Positions 23,509 to 34,169 are shown, counted from the first letter of the stretch. The stretch is 64,000 bases of DNA from Nelumbo lutea (GCA_022828595.1 JAKGHH010000005.1:29586193-29650192); one strand, 5' to 3'. Program-made: numbers and translations. Notes: a model not told the origin generated them from the letters alone.

Positions 23509-24390
23509 TCTCATCTCTTACGTCCTCAATGTGCAGCTCGTAGTTCCCTCCCTTGATCCATTTTTGGTGTACACCTCTGAAAACTGTGGATATCAGCTGT
23601 TGTAAGGTACCCTCTTCCATGGAGATCAAGACACCAAAATAAATATGTCAATCCATCCGGTGTATCTTTGTTTTCTAGGGCCAAAACAAAGTCAAGAAAA
23701 CTTTCAAAATCCATCTCCCATGCATTATCACCACCACCACCATTTTTGCCATGCTAAGCATGTTTATCAAATGCCCGCTCAATGAATATTTCTGTCAATG
23801 TACCATCTGCATATTCTCGAAGCTCCTGTTTGCTCAATGTCCCATTCATATCTTTATCTAGAGAAAGAAACATATCACATATTCGTTGTGTGGATGTCAA
23901 TGAGAACCAGTTTTCAGCTTGTTCAGTATCAGTGACTTCTTCCTCACTTTCCCGATGCAGTTCCATGAGTTCCTGGAGGCAGTTACTAAGTAGTACCTTC
24001 TTTATGCATGCTTTACCTTGCCTCTGAGGATCACAAAAAAAGAAAAATTTGTGTGCAGCTATGCGGCAATTCATTTGAATAAAAGCTGCAGGTCTATCTC
24101 ATAGTTGTGCCAGATTAGGAATAAGACCTCTAATGTAGGCCTCCATTTCATGAGATTGAAGGAAACCATCAGAATCCTCATCAAGCTCGCTCATATCAAG
24201 TCTTGCCTGAGTGACGGAGACTGTGCGCATCACATAAGGGTAAAACAGCAGGATGGAAATTCTTCCAGACTCATCTTTCTCAAACTTCATAAAATTTGAA
24301 GGGCTGAAAACCCATCAACACCTTGGACCTATTTGCTCCGTACATACAGAAGCAATATGGCAAAAATCTTCATAATTCATCTTCTTTGGT
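23505..24390 (-). pseudogene. TON2: TONNEAU2/FASS (PP2A B'' subunit) retrocopy segment
   Basis: TON2/FASS is a regulatory subunit of protein phosphatase 2A that acts with TRM and TON1 proteins in cortical microtubule organisation and preprophase-band formation. Here about 290 codons of its middle and C-terminal part run without introns: KKMNYEDFCHIASVCTEQIG, MKFEKDESGRISILLF, DMSELDEDSDGFL (EF-hand-like), KFFFFCDPQRQGKACIKK, LDKDMNGTLSKQELREYADG, SFLDFVLALENKDTPDGLTY and GNYELHIEDVRDEI. Breaks include a TGA after GPRC (about 24315), loss of the frame near 24075-24100, a stop after FDKHA and a shift near 23620. It lacks the N-terminal third and the last part. It lies in sense orientation inside the gypsy element and abuts its integrase sequence. 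Confidence 0.85.
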
Positions 24391-24399
24391 GAGGGCGTA

Positions 24400-24725
24400 G
24401 CTGAGGCTGGGACAATGACGACAATGACAAATCTCTTCTTCGTAGCAACAAGACAAGCACTAATTAATCCAACTCCAAACTGCCCGAGCATACTCACAAC
24501 AACCACATCCACCCAGATATAGGATATGGCACCACTAGAGATGCTAGAATGGACAAGGTGAACAACAACTACATTAATAATGCTTGGATTCTCACCAGTA
24601 CCTATCATTTCACCCTTTCGTTGTGGACCTGTGTCTAGAGGTCCTGTTGGATGGAACCAAAACCCAAATCATTAAGTCTGCCTTAGCTATTTTGACATCA
24701 CTGTCAATGATCGAAAGAACCTGTT
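24400..24725 (-). pseudogene. HSP90-like ATPase-domain fragment
   Basis: Minus-strand reading gives VLSIIDSDVKIAKADL (about 24723-24670), close to the LSIIDSG..M.KADL motif of the HSP90 N-terminal ATPase domain. After about 180 bp it gives VVSMLGQFGVGLISACLVA (about 24499-24445), close to the V.MIGQFGVGFYSAYLVA motif. The order is right, but the spacing is about 110 bp longer than in HSP90 and key nucleotide-binding positions are changed. It joins the TONNEAU2 segment in the same direction at about 24390. Assignment rests on two short motifs. Confidence 0.55.
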
Positions 24726-25101
24726 GACATCGTAACATCTTGGTGGAAGCAAGCACGCTTCCAATGCGATCTTCGTTGTTGAAGGTTCTGTGACCACCGG
24801 GCTTAACTCCAACAATGAACCAGAACTCATGGTTGTCACTAGGCAGCCAGGGAGCATTCATCATCACTGGTTGGTCATTAAGCCATCTCCTTACCTTGCA
24901 TCTGATAAGGTTTGCCTGAATTGTATTGGAAATAATGATTCAGGCTGTGAGTGGGATTGAAGGATGCCAAGGGACACTATACAGAGGAGGGTCCCACCCG
25001 TTGAAATGGAAAGGGAAAAGAAAAGGGATCTGTAAAACTGGAGGGTGGACAGAGACGGGTTTCAGGTGGCATGGTGAGATGGGTCAGGTTATGGTTGTCG
25101 C
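24726..25101 (-). other. Captured sequence of unknown origin, part 1
   Basis: On the minus strand an open stretch includes NAPWLPSDNHEFWFIVGVKP and TFNNEDRIGSVLASTKMLRC directly upstream of the HSP90-like motif. I recognise no family. It sits inside the gypsy element and does not read as gag-pol. It may be further host transcript sequence. Confidence 0.4.
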
Positions 25102-25624
25102 CATAGTTGTCAAGGCGACGCCTAGGCGCCAAGGCCCCCTTTAAGGCTCACCTCGCCTAATCGCCAAGCAATTTTGTACTATGTATTGTAAAGATTTTTT
25201 TATTCTTTATTTTTTGACATTATAATTATAAAATAGGCACTATTAAACTAAAATATTCATTTTGTGTGTTTATATACTAATTTCTTTTTATTATTTTCTT
25301 ATTTGTTAGGATTTAATCAATACAAACATTGCTAAATGATGTATTGAACCCTCAAAGACTTTAAAACCTGAACCTACTACTACTACTTTTTTCATGAATA
25401 TGTTGATTTTCTATACTTTAACATGAACTCTATACTTTTCTTATGAAAACTATGAATAATTATTAAGGAAATATGGTTATGGTACCTAGGGAACTACCCT
25501 AGGATCTATGTTTTCTATATAAAAAAATCCATCACCTAGGCGACGCCTAGGCGTCTGCCTAGTTGACAAGGCGACAAAGCACCCCCCTAATGCCCAGCCT
25601 CGCCTTGACGCCTTGAAAACTATG
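25102..25624. mobile_element. hAT-like MITE, 523 bp, 8-bp TSD
   Basis: Termini are CATAGTTGTCAAGG and, inverted, CATAGTTTTCAAGG. The flanking 8-mers GTTGTCGC (25094-25101) and GTTGCCGC (25625-25632) differ once. GC-rich CCTAGGCG words lie just inside both ends and the middle is A/T-rich and noncoding. A truncated relative is at 12430-12526. It is inserted into the captured part of the gypsy element. Confidence 0.8.
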
Positions 25625-25632
25625 GTTGCCGC

Positions 25633-25973
25633 CAACGAAAATGAAGACCAGAGGTTGAGCAACTGAGACGGACCTAGGCTAGGTATGGACAGGCTTGATT
25701 TAAGTGAGAAAGAGGGAAGAGAACAAGGACCAGGGGTCGAGCTACATGGATAACGATGGGTGGGGTGACGAATTGACTAGGGTTGTGATGCTGGTAGATC
25801 TTGGTTGGGGGTATAATCTTCACACTACCCTTTTGAACCACCTCCCCTATTTTGTCCCCAAACATCGCTGAGCTCGTTGCTAGGGTTGAAGTCTCAACTT
25901 CTGATGATGATCTCGTTGTCGTTATTCGCTGTCCAATGCTCTCTATCAGCTTCGATCCTCCATTTTCTCTGAA
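25633..25973 (-). other. Captured or gag sequence of unknown origin, part 2
   Basis: The minus-strand frame from 25865 reads MFGDKIGEVVQKGSVKIIPP, then TKIYQHHNPSQFVTPP. Upstream of it, in the same frame, is a Ser/Thr-rich stretch. It could be the continuation of the gypsy gag N-terminus or more captured sequence. No family is recognised. Confidence 0.35.
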
Positions 25974-25978
25974 ATGAG

Positions 25979-27742
25979 TGTTAGACAGTGTATACCCTTA
26001 GCTACAGTCAGATTGATGTACTTTTTGACATTTATTGTAAATGAATAAAGTGCATAATTGATTCATGTCGTTATGGTGTGTTTCTGTGTAATACCCTTAA
26101 ACTGGACACTTATGAGACTCGTGTTAGTTTATAATCTTCACAACCGTTGGATAGATCTAGGGAGGTTTATCCTGCCAAGGCTGACACTAATGTGCTACCA
26201 AGTCGGTTGGGGTGGCTTGTCTCAGCTACCAGGGTGAGACCTGAAGCACATGTAGAGTGGGTTTACTTGAAACTCTGAACCGAACCAAATTCCAGTGATG
26301 CCCTAGACCTTGGAGACAGATGGGCAAAACTGGAAAGTTACACCTAACCCCTAGACTCGATTATGGTACTGCTCTAGGTGTCAAATTGGTTTGTCTTTGA
26401 TACGCCAATCAATGAGATCCTTAGAGGAACCTGGGTATGTTGGGGCAGTCTGACAACTCATCTGAGTGGGTGATCATAGTGACTGAAGTAGCCCCTTTGT
26501 CGGACAAAGTGAATGATCGGGGAATGCACTCTCTCTGATGGAAACCTAAACTATCGACAATTGATTTCAAATGTGTTTGAGATTTGTTTTGCAAAATATA
26601 TTTATATAGAGATATACATATAGATTATGGTTTCACAAATTGTTTGCAAAAGGTTTTAATTCCCGAGATCCATGTGAATAGAGAGTGCAACACTGTATCT
26701 TGCAGCCCAGGGAGAGGTCCTCTCTTGTCGAACAGTGTTTGCTTATTATGGGTTGAGAGGTTAAGTGTAAGACCATTTAAGGCTTTTACCTGATGGGCTA
26801 ATCTCACTTAAGACCATAGTCCCTGGGCCTTCATAAGGTTGTTGGACTCAGGGACCATTTAGTATAAATGTTGGGCCTGCTAAGAGCCCATACTAATGGA
26901 CTCAGGGGTTCACTGTCTGAGCCAAATTAGCCAGCAATTAAAAGGGAAGTGAGTATGACAGTTTAATGGGCCTAAAACCCATTTCGAATTGGGTTAATTT
27001 GATTAATTAAATAGGGGCGAATCTGGGTATGAATCAGCGGATAAGGATAAGAGGATAACCCTTATCCACATCCAAATAAAGATTTGGATTAGGAGAAGCT
27101 AATCTTGATCTGCGGTTAAGATAAGGGATAAGCCTTATCACTTAAAGAGTCTAGATCCAAAATTTGGATCAAGAAACTCCTAATCAGATTAGGAGATTAA
27201 TCTAAGGTTTATATAAAAGGAGGAGGGCAAGCTAGAAAAAGGTTACACAGTTTCACAGTTTTCTGCATTCAGCTCTCTGTTCTTCTGTTCTTGCCGCCCT
27301 ACCCTGTTCGATCTCCAGTTCTTGGAGTGATCAAGATCAGATCTTGATATTGATTCTTGCTAGAAGAATCAATCTTGAAGTCCTACTCACACCCCTTGTG
27401 TGATTTTTCTGAAGAATTGGGATTCTTGCTGAAGAATTTCTTTGCTGATCCTACTTCATCCTAAGCTATGTCATCTCCAGTGGAAGTGGGATTTGGTACC
27501 CTCTTTGGGCATGAACACCTACGTTGGGAGGAGCTTCTTGCATGGATTCTGTATCAGGTATTCCTCTCCCTTATTCTTGGTTTCAGATTTGGTCCAGTTT
27601 GTTTCAAGAACGAACCTTAAAAAATGCAATTTTTCTATATCAGGGAATAGGATTCCCGAGAGGGAGAAAGAAATTTTTTGAAATTTTGCCTAGTCACCCT
27701 ACATGGTTCGGCCATCCATATGATGGGTCTCCCTTCCCTTCA
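25979..27742 (+). mobile_element. Solo LTR, 1.76 kb, perfect 5-bp TSD
   Basis: Begins TGTTAGACAG and ends CCCTTCCCTTCA, with ATGAG on both sides (25974-25978 and 27743-27747). Collinear with 14313-16091, apart from small indels. It has no internal coding region. It sits inside the gypsy element, between its gag-like start and the captured segments, so it inserted later than the gypsy element. Confidence 0.9.
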
Positions 27743-27747
27743 ATGAG

Positions 27748-27925
27748 TGTTGACGGAAGGAGCTCGGCGACTACGCTCTTCTAGAGAACCGACCATCGTG
27801 CCAAGCTTGTCTAAAATCATCTTCAGCTTGGCCAGAATTCCTTTCTGAATCCTCTAACTTCCCTCAAGACAACTGAGACAGTCTTCAAGCCTTGTCATCC
27901 GTGCATCCATGGATCTGGTGTCTCT
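27748..27925 (-). pseudogene. Gypsy gag start
   Basis: On the minus strand, just after the primer site, ATG opens a frame MDARMTRLEDCLSCLEGS, then a stop, then IQKGILAKLKMILDKLGTMV. A start overlapping the primer region and a heptad-like helical beginning are common in chromodomain gypsy gag proteins. It is interrupted by the solo LTR at 27742. Confidence 0.5.
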
Positions 27926-27933
27926 GATACCAT
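27923..27933 (-). promoter_or_regulatory. Gypsy primer binding site
   Basis: Minus strand TGGTATCAGAG, two bases inside the 5' LTR end. It is the exact initiator tRNA-Met complement and fixes the element's orientation. Confidence 0.85.
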
Positions 27934-27934
27934 T

Positions 27935-28331
27935 TGATAAGTCCTGCTGCTATTCTGTGACCGGTGAGCTGGTTCGAGGGAGCTTGTCCTCCTGAAATGG
28001 ATGAGAGGTAGAAGATGGGAGAGAAAAGAAAGAGAGAGAGAGAGAGAGGAAGAGTAATCTCAATGATTCATTCACTACTCTTCAAGCATTCGTTCATTGG
28101 CCTATATAGTAAATGGCCAACTACAATTGTAACCGCTTCTGAGCATTCTCACATTCTATGATTACTTTTCAATACGTAGGCATCGGTTATATACGAACAT
28201 AATGGGTGGTGTCACCCGTTGATTCGTGTGGTGTTCTAGACTGACGCATGGGCCTGCTAGGCCTGACTTGCTGTGTGTCTTGGGCCTAGGTCTCTTGTTG
28301 TGGGCCCGAGTGGGTAGCTGAGGGCCTATCA
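27935..28331 (-). repeat. Gypsy 5' LTR
   Basis: 397 bp, TGATAAGTCC to GGGCCTATCA in plus-strand reading. Aligned with 22570-22974 it differs at about two dozen sites and in the length of the GA run. Confidence 0.9.
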
Positions 28332-28600
28332 GAATATGATGTGGGAAGAATTAGCAGTCATTAGAGGATTGTGGGATGGCCCATGCTGCTTAGGAGGTAA
28401 TTTTAATGCAATCAGATTTGTGGGGGAATCAAGCGGAGGAAGACAGAGGGTTACTTCAAGTATGAGGAATTTTAACAATTTTATTGAGACTTTTGAGTTA
28501 AGAGAGTTCCCACAAGGTCAATCTTGTTTCACTTGGTCCAATCTCCGGGTTAATCCTATATGCTCCAAACTGGATAGGTTCTTAATGTCTCCTAATTAGG
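28332..28600 (+). pseudogene. LINE ORF2 endonuclease, second half
   Basis: Resumes with MWEELAVIRGLWDGPCCLGG, then NFNAIR (GNFN where the catalytic GDFN is usual), FTWSNLR and LDRFLMSP. The loss of the catalytic Asp and the stop after SPN show it is inactive. Confidence 0.8.
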
Positions 28601-30259
28601 AAGAACATTGGATGGATTCGAGGGGGAAGTCTCTTCCCAAAATCACATCAGACCATAATATGCTTGTTTTAGAGGTCTAGTGAGGAGGGACCTACTCCTT
28701 TCAGGTTTGGAAAGGACAAAAGTTCTTAAGAAAATTACAAAAGCTAAAAGGGGAGATAAAAGGGTGGAATAGAATGGAATTTGGAAGGTTGGAGGAGAAA
28801 AAAAAGTAACTTGTTTTCTCAAATTGAGTTGGATAGGAAAGAAGTGTAAGGTGTGTTAGAAGGGCATGAAAGAGAAAGAAGATGGTCTTTAAAGGAGTTA
28901 GAGGATACCTTGTTGAGAGAGGAGATTAATTGGAAACAAAAATCAAGAGAGAGATGGATTAAGGAGGGTGGTGGCAACACAAAGTTCTTTCATGCTTTAG
29001 CAAATGGCAGGAGAAGGAAGAGCTCAATTTCCTCTTTAGTAGTGGGAGGGACTGAGATCACAAATCAAGAAGAAATTGCTAAAGCCTTTGTTGATCACTT
29101 CAGATCAATTTTTTGTAGGCCATTTACTGAGAGGTGGACTTTGGATGGACTAGAATGGGAGTGTTTGGAAGAGAATCAAGTACAGTCTTTGGAGAAGAAC
29201 TTTGAGGAACTTGAGGTCAAAACAGCCATATTCTCTATGGATAGATTGAAGGCTCCTGGGCCTAATGGATTCACAATGGCTTTCTATAAAGATTGTTGGG
29301 AGATAATAAAAAATGATTTGATGAAAGTGTTTAGGGAATTCCATAGAAGGGGAGTAATTAGCCCAAGGATGAATTCAACCTTCTTAGCTTTGATCCCAAA
29401 GAAGCAAGGTGCCACCTAGCCTAGAGATTTTTGACCTATAAGTTTAGTGACTAGCGTCTAATATCTATAAGGTAATTGCCAAGGTTCTGTCTCTAAGGCT
29501 TAAAAAGGTGCTTCCCTCTATCACTTCCCAATACCAAGGAGCCTTTTTTCAAGATAGAGAAATTATTGATCAAATTCTAGTTGCATGTGAGTGTGTGAAG
29601 GCTCAAAAAAGGCGAAAGGGGAAAGAGGTAGCAATTAAACTAGACTTGGAGAAGGCCTATAATCTAGTGGATTGGGATTTCTTGATTAACATTATGAGAA
29701 GGTGTGGGTTTGGGGAATTGTGGTGTAAGTGGATGAAAGGTTGTTTGCAAACAATTCATTTTTTTGTCCTAATGAATGGTACTACATTTGATTTCATTGA
29801 CGGGATCAGAGGCCTTAGTCAAGGAGATCCACTCTCTCCCTTTCTCTTTACCTTGGTGGCTGAGGTTTTAAGTAAATTAATCTCAAAGGCTAACTTGGTG
29901 CACTTGATCAAAGGTTAATAGTTGGGAGAGACGGAGTTTTGGTATTACACCTGCAGTTTGCAGATGATATTCTAGTCTTCTATGATGGGGAGAGCCAAGA
30001 AGGTGTAGAAAATTTAAAGCTAGTTATGAGCCTCTTTGAAAGGATTTCCAATTTGAAAATCAACAGGTCTAAGAGTCTAGTGACTGGTATCAATTTAGAA
30101 GAAGGTACCTTGAGAGATTTGGCTGATTTGTTAAGTTGTGAAAAAGGAGAATGGCCTAGGTGTTATCTACGATTGCCTCTTGGTAGAAACCCTAGATCGG
30201 TTAGCTTTTGGAATCCAGCAGTGGAAAGGTTTGAAAAAAGGTTGGCAAGTTGGAAAAGG
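28600..30259 (+). pseudogene. LINE ORF2 reverse transcriptase
   Basis: Frames 28853-29419, 29508-29918 and 29939-30259 together give GGGNTKFFHALANGRRR, DRLKAPGPNGFTMAFYK, FLALIPKKQG, AIKLDLEKAYNLVDWDFL, GLSQGDPLSPFLF and LQFADDILVF, with the catalytic FADD intact. Stops at about 29420 and 29920 and shifts separate the pieces. The frame ends at RFEKRLASWKR, where the hAT-like element is inserted. Confidence 0.85.
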
Positions 30260-31356
30260 CATGGTTTCAATTTTTTATTTTTTATGGAAGCATGGTTTCA
30301 AATGTTGCCAAATGTCGCTAATGTCGCCCGACATATGTCGATGTCGAGGCTCACCGACATGAAAATGGATGGTAATATAAAAATTACATTATGTCGGTCG
30401 ACATTTCCTATATTTCGGAAATGTCGACCAAATCGGTCCAAATAACCAAAAAAAATACAGTTTTTCCTATTATATCGACAAGATGTCGACTAATGTACAT
30501 TAAAAATATAATATATTAGTATATTATATTAATATAATACAGTATATTAATATAGATTATTTCATTAATATTTCTATTTAATATTTCAAATAAAATATTT
30601 ATAAAAAGAATTAACAAAATATAAAAACAAAAGAATAAATTAATTACTTTATAATATAAAACATAAAATATTTTTCAAGTGATAAAATATTAACTAGTTA
30701 GTATTTTTTAAAATATTTATTAAAATCAGAAAATGTTTATTAAATTTTATAATAAATCATATTCTACATTTAATATAAAAAATCAGAATAAATTTAATAA
30801 ATTTTATACTAAATCATAATTAATTATAAATTTAGTATTAAAAATCATAATAAATTCATTAAGTTTTATAAGAAATCAGAATTTATCATAATCTTAGTAC
30901 TACAAAAAGGAGAATCAGTTTATTAAATTTATAATAAAACATAATGTATTATAACTTTAATATTTAAAAAATCAGAATAAATGTATTTCTATTTACTAGT
31001 GTGAAATAAATATATTAGAATTTATAATAAATCACAACTAAAAATAAGAAAAGAAAATATCAGATAACCTTGTAAAAACATCAAAATGCATAACAAATCA
31101 GTAATTCGTCATTTACTAATTTGTTATTGATCTTAGTTTCTTAGCTTTATATAATGGTTGGGAATAAGATAATAGTCTAGAAATATGTATTAATGCTTCT
31201 TTTATCATTTTACAAAATATCTTTTTATATTTCCACATATTTCATAATATTTCCACAATGTCTCTAATTTTTACAATATTTCCCCTCGACATTTCCGACA
31301 TATGTCCTATATTTTGGTAAGCGACATTTCCATCGACATCGATATTTTAAACCTTG
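30260..31356. mobile_element. hAT-like non-autonomous element, 1.1 kb, perfect 8-bp TSD
   Basis: GGAAAAGG lies on both sides (30252-30259 and 31357-31364). Termini are CATGGTTTCAA and, inverted, CAAGGTTTAAAA. Both subterminal 150-bp zones are dense in ATGTCG/CGACAT words, as in hAT elements where such repeats bind transposase. The middle is over 80% A/T by eye and noncoding. Excision in silico restores the LINE reading WKRNYISLGG across the site. Confidence 0.85.
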
Positions 31357-31735
31357 GGAAAAGGAATTATATTTCATTGGGAGGGAGAATCACATTGATA
31401 AAGTCCACTTTGGATAATCTTCCAATTTATTACATGTCGGCTTTTAGGATGCCCCAAGTTGTGATAAAAAGAACCAAGAAGATTACGAGGGACTTTTGTG
31501 GGAGCCGAGGAAAAAAAAATACCATTTGGTTAGGTGGGAGAAGGTGGGACAATTGAAGGGTGAAGGGGGTTTGGAAATAAGAAATGTGAAATTGAAAAAT
31601 ATGGATTTGTTAAGTAAATGGCTTTGGAGGTTGCTTAAAGAAAATGAAAAATTATGGACTAGAGTTATCTCAAGTATCCGTGGGTTGTCAAGCAATGAAT
31701 GTGTTGATAGTTTGGTCAAACCAGGTTCAGAAATA
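31357..31735 (+). pseudogene. LINE ORF2 region after RT
   Basis: NYISLGGRITLIKSTLDNLP, AFRMPQVVIKR, then WEKVGQLKGEGGLEIRNVK and LLSKWLWRLLKENEKLW. This is the standard plant L1 sequence between RT and the zinc-binding block. It breaks off at the copia insertion. Confidence 0.8.
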
Positions 31736-33640
31736 TAGAAAAGTGAAGAAGAGAAGAAGAAGAAGAAGAGAAGGAGAAGAACCGTCATTCTGAGAAAACA
31801 GAAATACCCTACTTAAGTATGGGACATGTAACTTAACACAATATCAAATAGACAAAACACATCTTAACGAAAATATAGAAATACCCTTAGCCGACTCTAA
31901 CACTCCCCCTCAAGCTGGAAAGTATGTCATATAGTCCAGCTTGTTACATATATAGTTCATTCTTCACAAACTCAACCCTTTTGTAAACAAGTCTGCCCAC
32001 TAATCATCTGTTCTCACATGCTCTGTACTTATGACGCTAGTAAGGACTTTTTCCCTTACAAAATGGCAATCTACTTCTATGTGTTTAGTCCTCTCATGAA
32101 AAACTAGATTGGATGAGATGTGAATTGCAGCTTGGTTGTCACAATATAGTTTCATGGATTTGCTTATTGAGAACCCGATTTCCTACAAAAGATTTTTCAA
32201 CCACACTAGTTCACATGTAGTGTGTGCCATTGCCCTGTATTCTGCTTCAGCACTACTCCTTGCTACAACAGTTCGCTTCTTGCTCTTCCACATCACCAAA
32301 TCTCCTCCAAGAAAGGTGTAGTAATCTATAGTGGATCTTCTATCATATACTAAACATGCCCGATCTGCATCTGTATAGCCAATTATTTCGAGGCTTCCTC
32401 CTGGCTTGTACAATAATCCACGGCCTATAGCCCCCTTCAAATACCACACAATTCTAATGACTGCATCCCAGTGAGGAAATCAGGGGCTTTGCATGAATTG
32501 GTTTACCATACTAATAGCAAAGGAGATATCTAGTCTAGTAATAGTTAAGTAATTTAGTTTTCCCACTAGCCTTCTATACCTTCCAAGATCATCAAATAGT
32601 TCACCCAACCCAACTTCACATTTGGTTCCATGGGAGTTTCAACTAGCTTATCACCTAATAGTCATGTTTCTTCCAATAGATCAATAACATATTTCCTCTG
32701 ACACAAGTTTATACCTTGCTTCGACCTAACAACTTCTATACCCAAGAAATGCTTCAGCTTCCCAAGATCCTTTGTTTGAAAATGATCTTGTAGAAAGGCC
32801 TTTAGTCTATCACTGCTAGTTATGACTATGTCATCCACGTAAATCACTAGCAAGATCTTCCTGACTTCAGAATCATAGTTGATCACTGAGTGGTCAACTT
32901 GACATTGTCTCATTCAGAGCTCTTTCACTACTTCACTAAACATGCCAAACCAAGCACGAGGAGACTGTTTGAGCCCATAAGTTGCCTTCTTGAGCTTACA
33001 CACCTTACCATCCTCCCCCTAAGCAACAAACCCCGGTGATTACTACATGTACACCTCCTTTAGAAGATCTCCATGGAGGAGGCATTTTTAATGTCAAGCT
33101 GAAAACAGGGGCCAATCATACATAATTGCTAATGAAATCAAAACACGGACTGAGCCAACCTTAGCGATAGGGGAAAAGGTTTCCACATAATATATACCAT
33201 ATAATTGAGAATATCCTTTGGCAACCAGTCGAGTTTTCAACCGTTCCACTCTCCTATCTGGTAAATATTTAACAATATACACCCATTTACAACCAACAAC
33301 ATGCTTACCTGAGGAAAGATCAGTGAGCTCCCATGTGTAATTGTGTTGAAGGGCAGAGAGTTCCTCTTCCATAGCTTTACGCCACCCTAGTGAGGTAAGA
33401 GCCTCCTGGACATTCTTAGGTGTAGACATAGAAAATAATAGAGAAACAAACTGGTGATGTGAAGCAAAAAGGTGAGAAGCAAAAACATAATTAGATATAG
33501 GGTGCAAAGTACAACTTCGTTTACATTTCCACAATGCAATAGGAAGATCAAGATTGGAAGGCAACTCGGGTGTAGAAGAAACTAGATCTGCAGACGAAGT
33601 AGAAGCTGATAACTCTAAGGGTGGCACATTGGGTGAAAAC
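31701..33640 (-). mobile_element. 5'-truncated copia element inserted in the LINE
   Basis: Minus strand: RT pieces 33642-33094 (VGCKWVYIVKYLPD, KGYSQLYGIYYVETFSPIAK) and 32913-32662 (LLVIYVDDIVI, catalytic YVDD kept), RNase H piece 32449-32183 (SSAEAEYRAMA). Polypurine tract AGGGGGAG follows at 31910-31903, then an LTR starting TGTTAGAGTC at 31902. Gag, protease and integrase are missing. The RT resembles that of the element at 60082 onward (shared LDLPIALWK/RK.KRS.TLH, QFVSLL and EELSALQH), so they belong to one family. The LTR outer end near 31701 is approximate. Confidence 0.75.
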
Positions 33641-34169
33641 ACTAAATTTATTTGCTGATTTTAAGACAGAAGACTTTTTCAGGTCTTGGGGAACAATTGC
33701 AAGCATTGCATCTAGAAAATTAATTGTGTTTGCATTATAGTCCTCTCTGGATGCTGGGTGGAAGAAACTAAATTTTGATGACAGCTGTTTTGGAAATCCA
33801 GGGCCATTGGGCATTGGTAGGATAATAAGGGGAGAGAATGGAAATATGATTGCCATGTTCTCAGGTCCTATTCAGCAAGGTGATTTAGCAAGCGCAGAAA
33901 TGAAGGCAGCAGTGTTTGGTGTTGAAAAAGCCAAGGAAATGGGGATTGATAGATTGATTGTTGAAGGGGACTCAAAAACTGTAGTAAAGTGGCTGAAGAA
34001 AGGGGAGGGAATAATTTGGCAGTTAAGGAATGAGTTCAGGCGCTTCAAACAGGCTTCTAAAGACATGATGATTCAAATAAGATGGATTAGAATATCAGCT
34101 AACAGTAAGGCTGATGATCTATCTAAGCAAGGAGTTCAAAAACAATCTATATTTTGGGTTATATTATAA
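33641..34169 (+). pseudogene. LINE C-terminal RNase H
   Basis: About 33735-34169 reads LDAGWKKLNFDDSCFGNPGP (catalytic Asp region), then GIGRIIRGENGN, SAEMKAAVFGVEKAKEMG (Glu), LIVEGDSKTVVKWL (Asp) and ANSKADDLSKQG (last Asp). It has the RVT_3-type RNase H layout usual at the C-terminus of plant L1 ORF2. The domain has no internal stop from about 33807 on, but it is cut off from the RT by the copia element. Confidence 0.8.

Larger units (their letters stand above)
22570..28331 (-). mobile_element. Ty3/gypsy element carrying captured host sequences
   Basis: Two similar LTRs (22570-22974 and 27935-28331) have TG..CA ends and the target duplication GAATA on both sides (22565-22569 and 28332-28336). 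On the minus strand: 5' LTR, primer site TGGTATCAGAG, gag-like start, unassigned sequence, HSP90-like segment, TONNEAU2 segment, integrase C-terminus with chromodomain, purine-rich tract and 3' LTR. Protease, RT, RNase H and the integrase core are missing, so movement would have needed enzymes in trans. Later insertions are a MITE (25102-25624) and a solo LTR (25979-27742). The LTRs show about two dozen differences by eye, so the insertion is not recent. Confidence 0.88.

Noticed and set aside
23505..24390. TONNEAU2 segment as an independent LINE-made retrocopy inserted into the gypsy element
   Set aside because: No poly(A) tail or flanking duplication seen at its edges, it lies in the element's sense strand, and it abuts an HSP90-like piece. 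Capture is simpler, though not proved.
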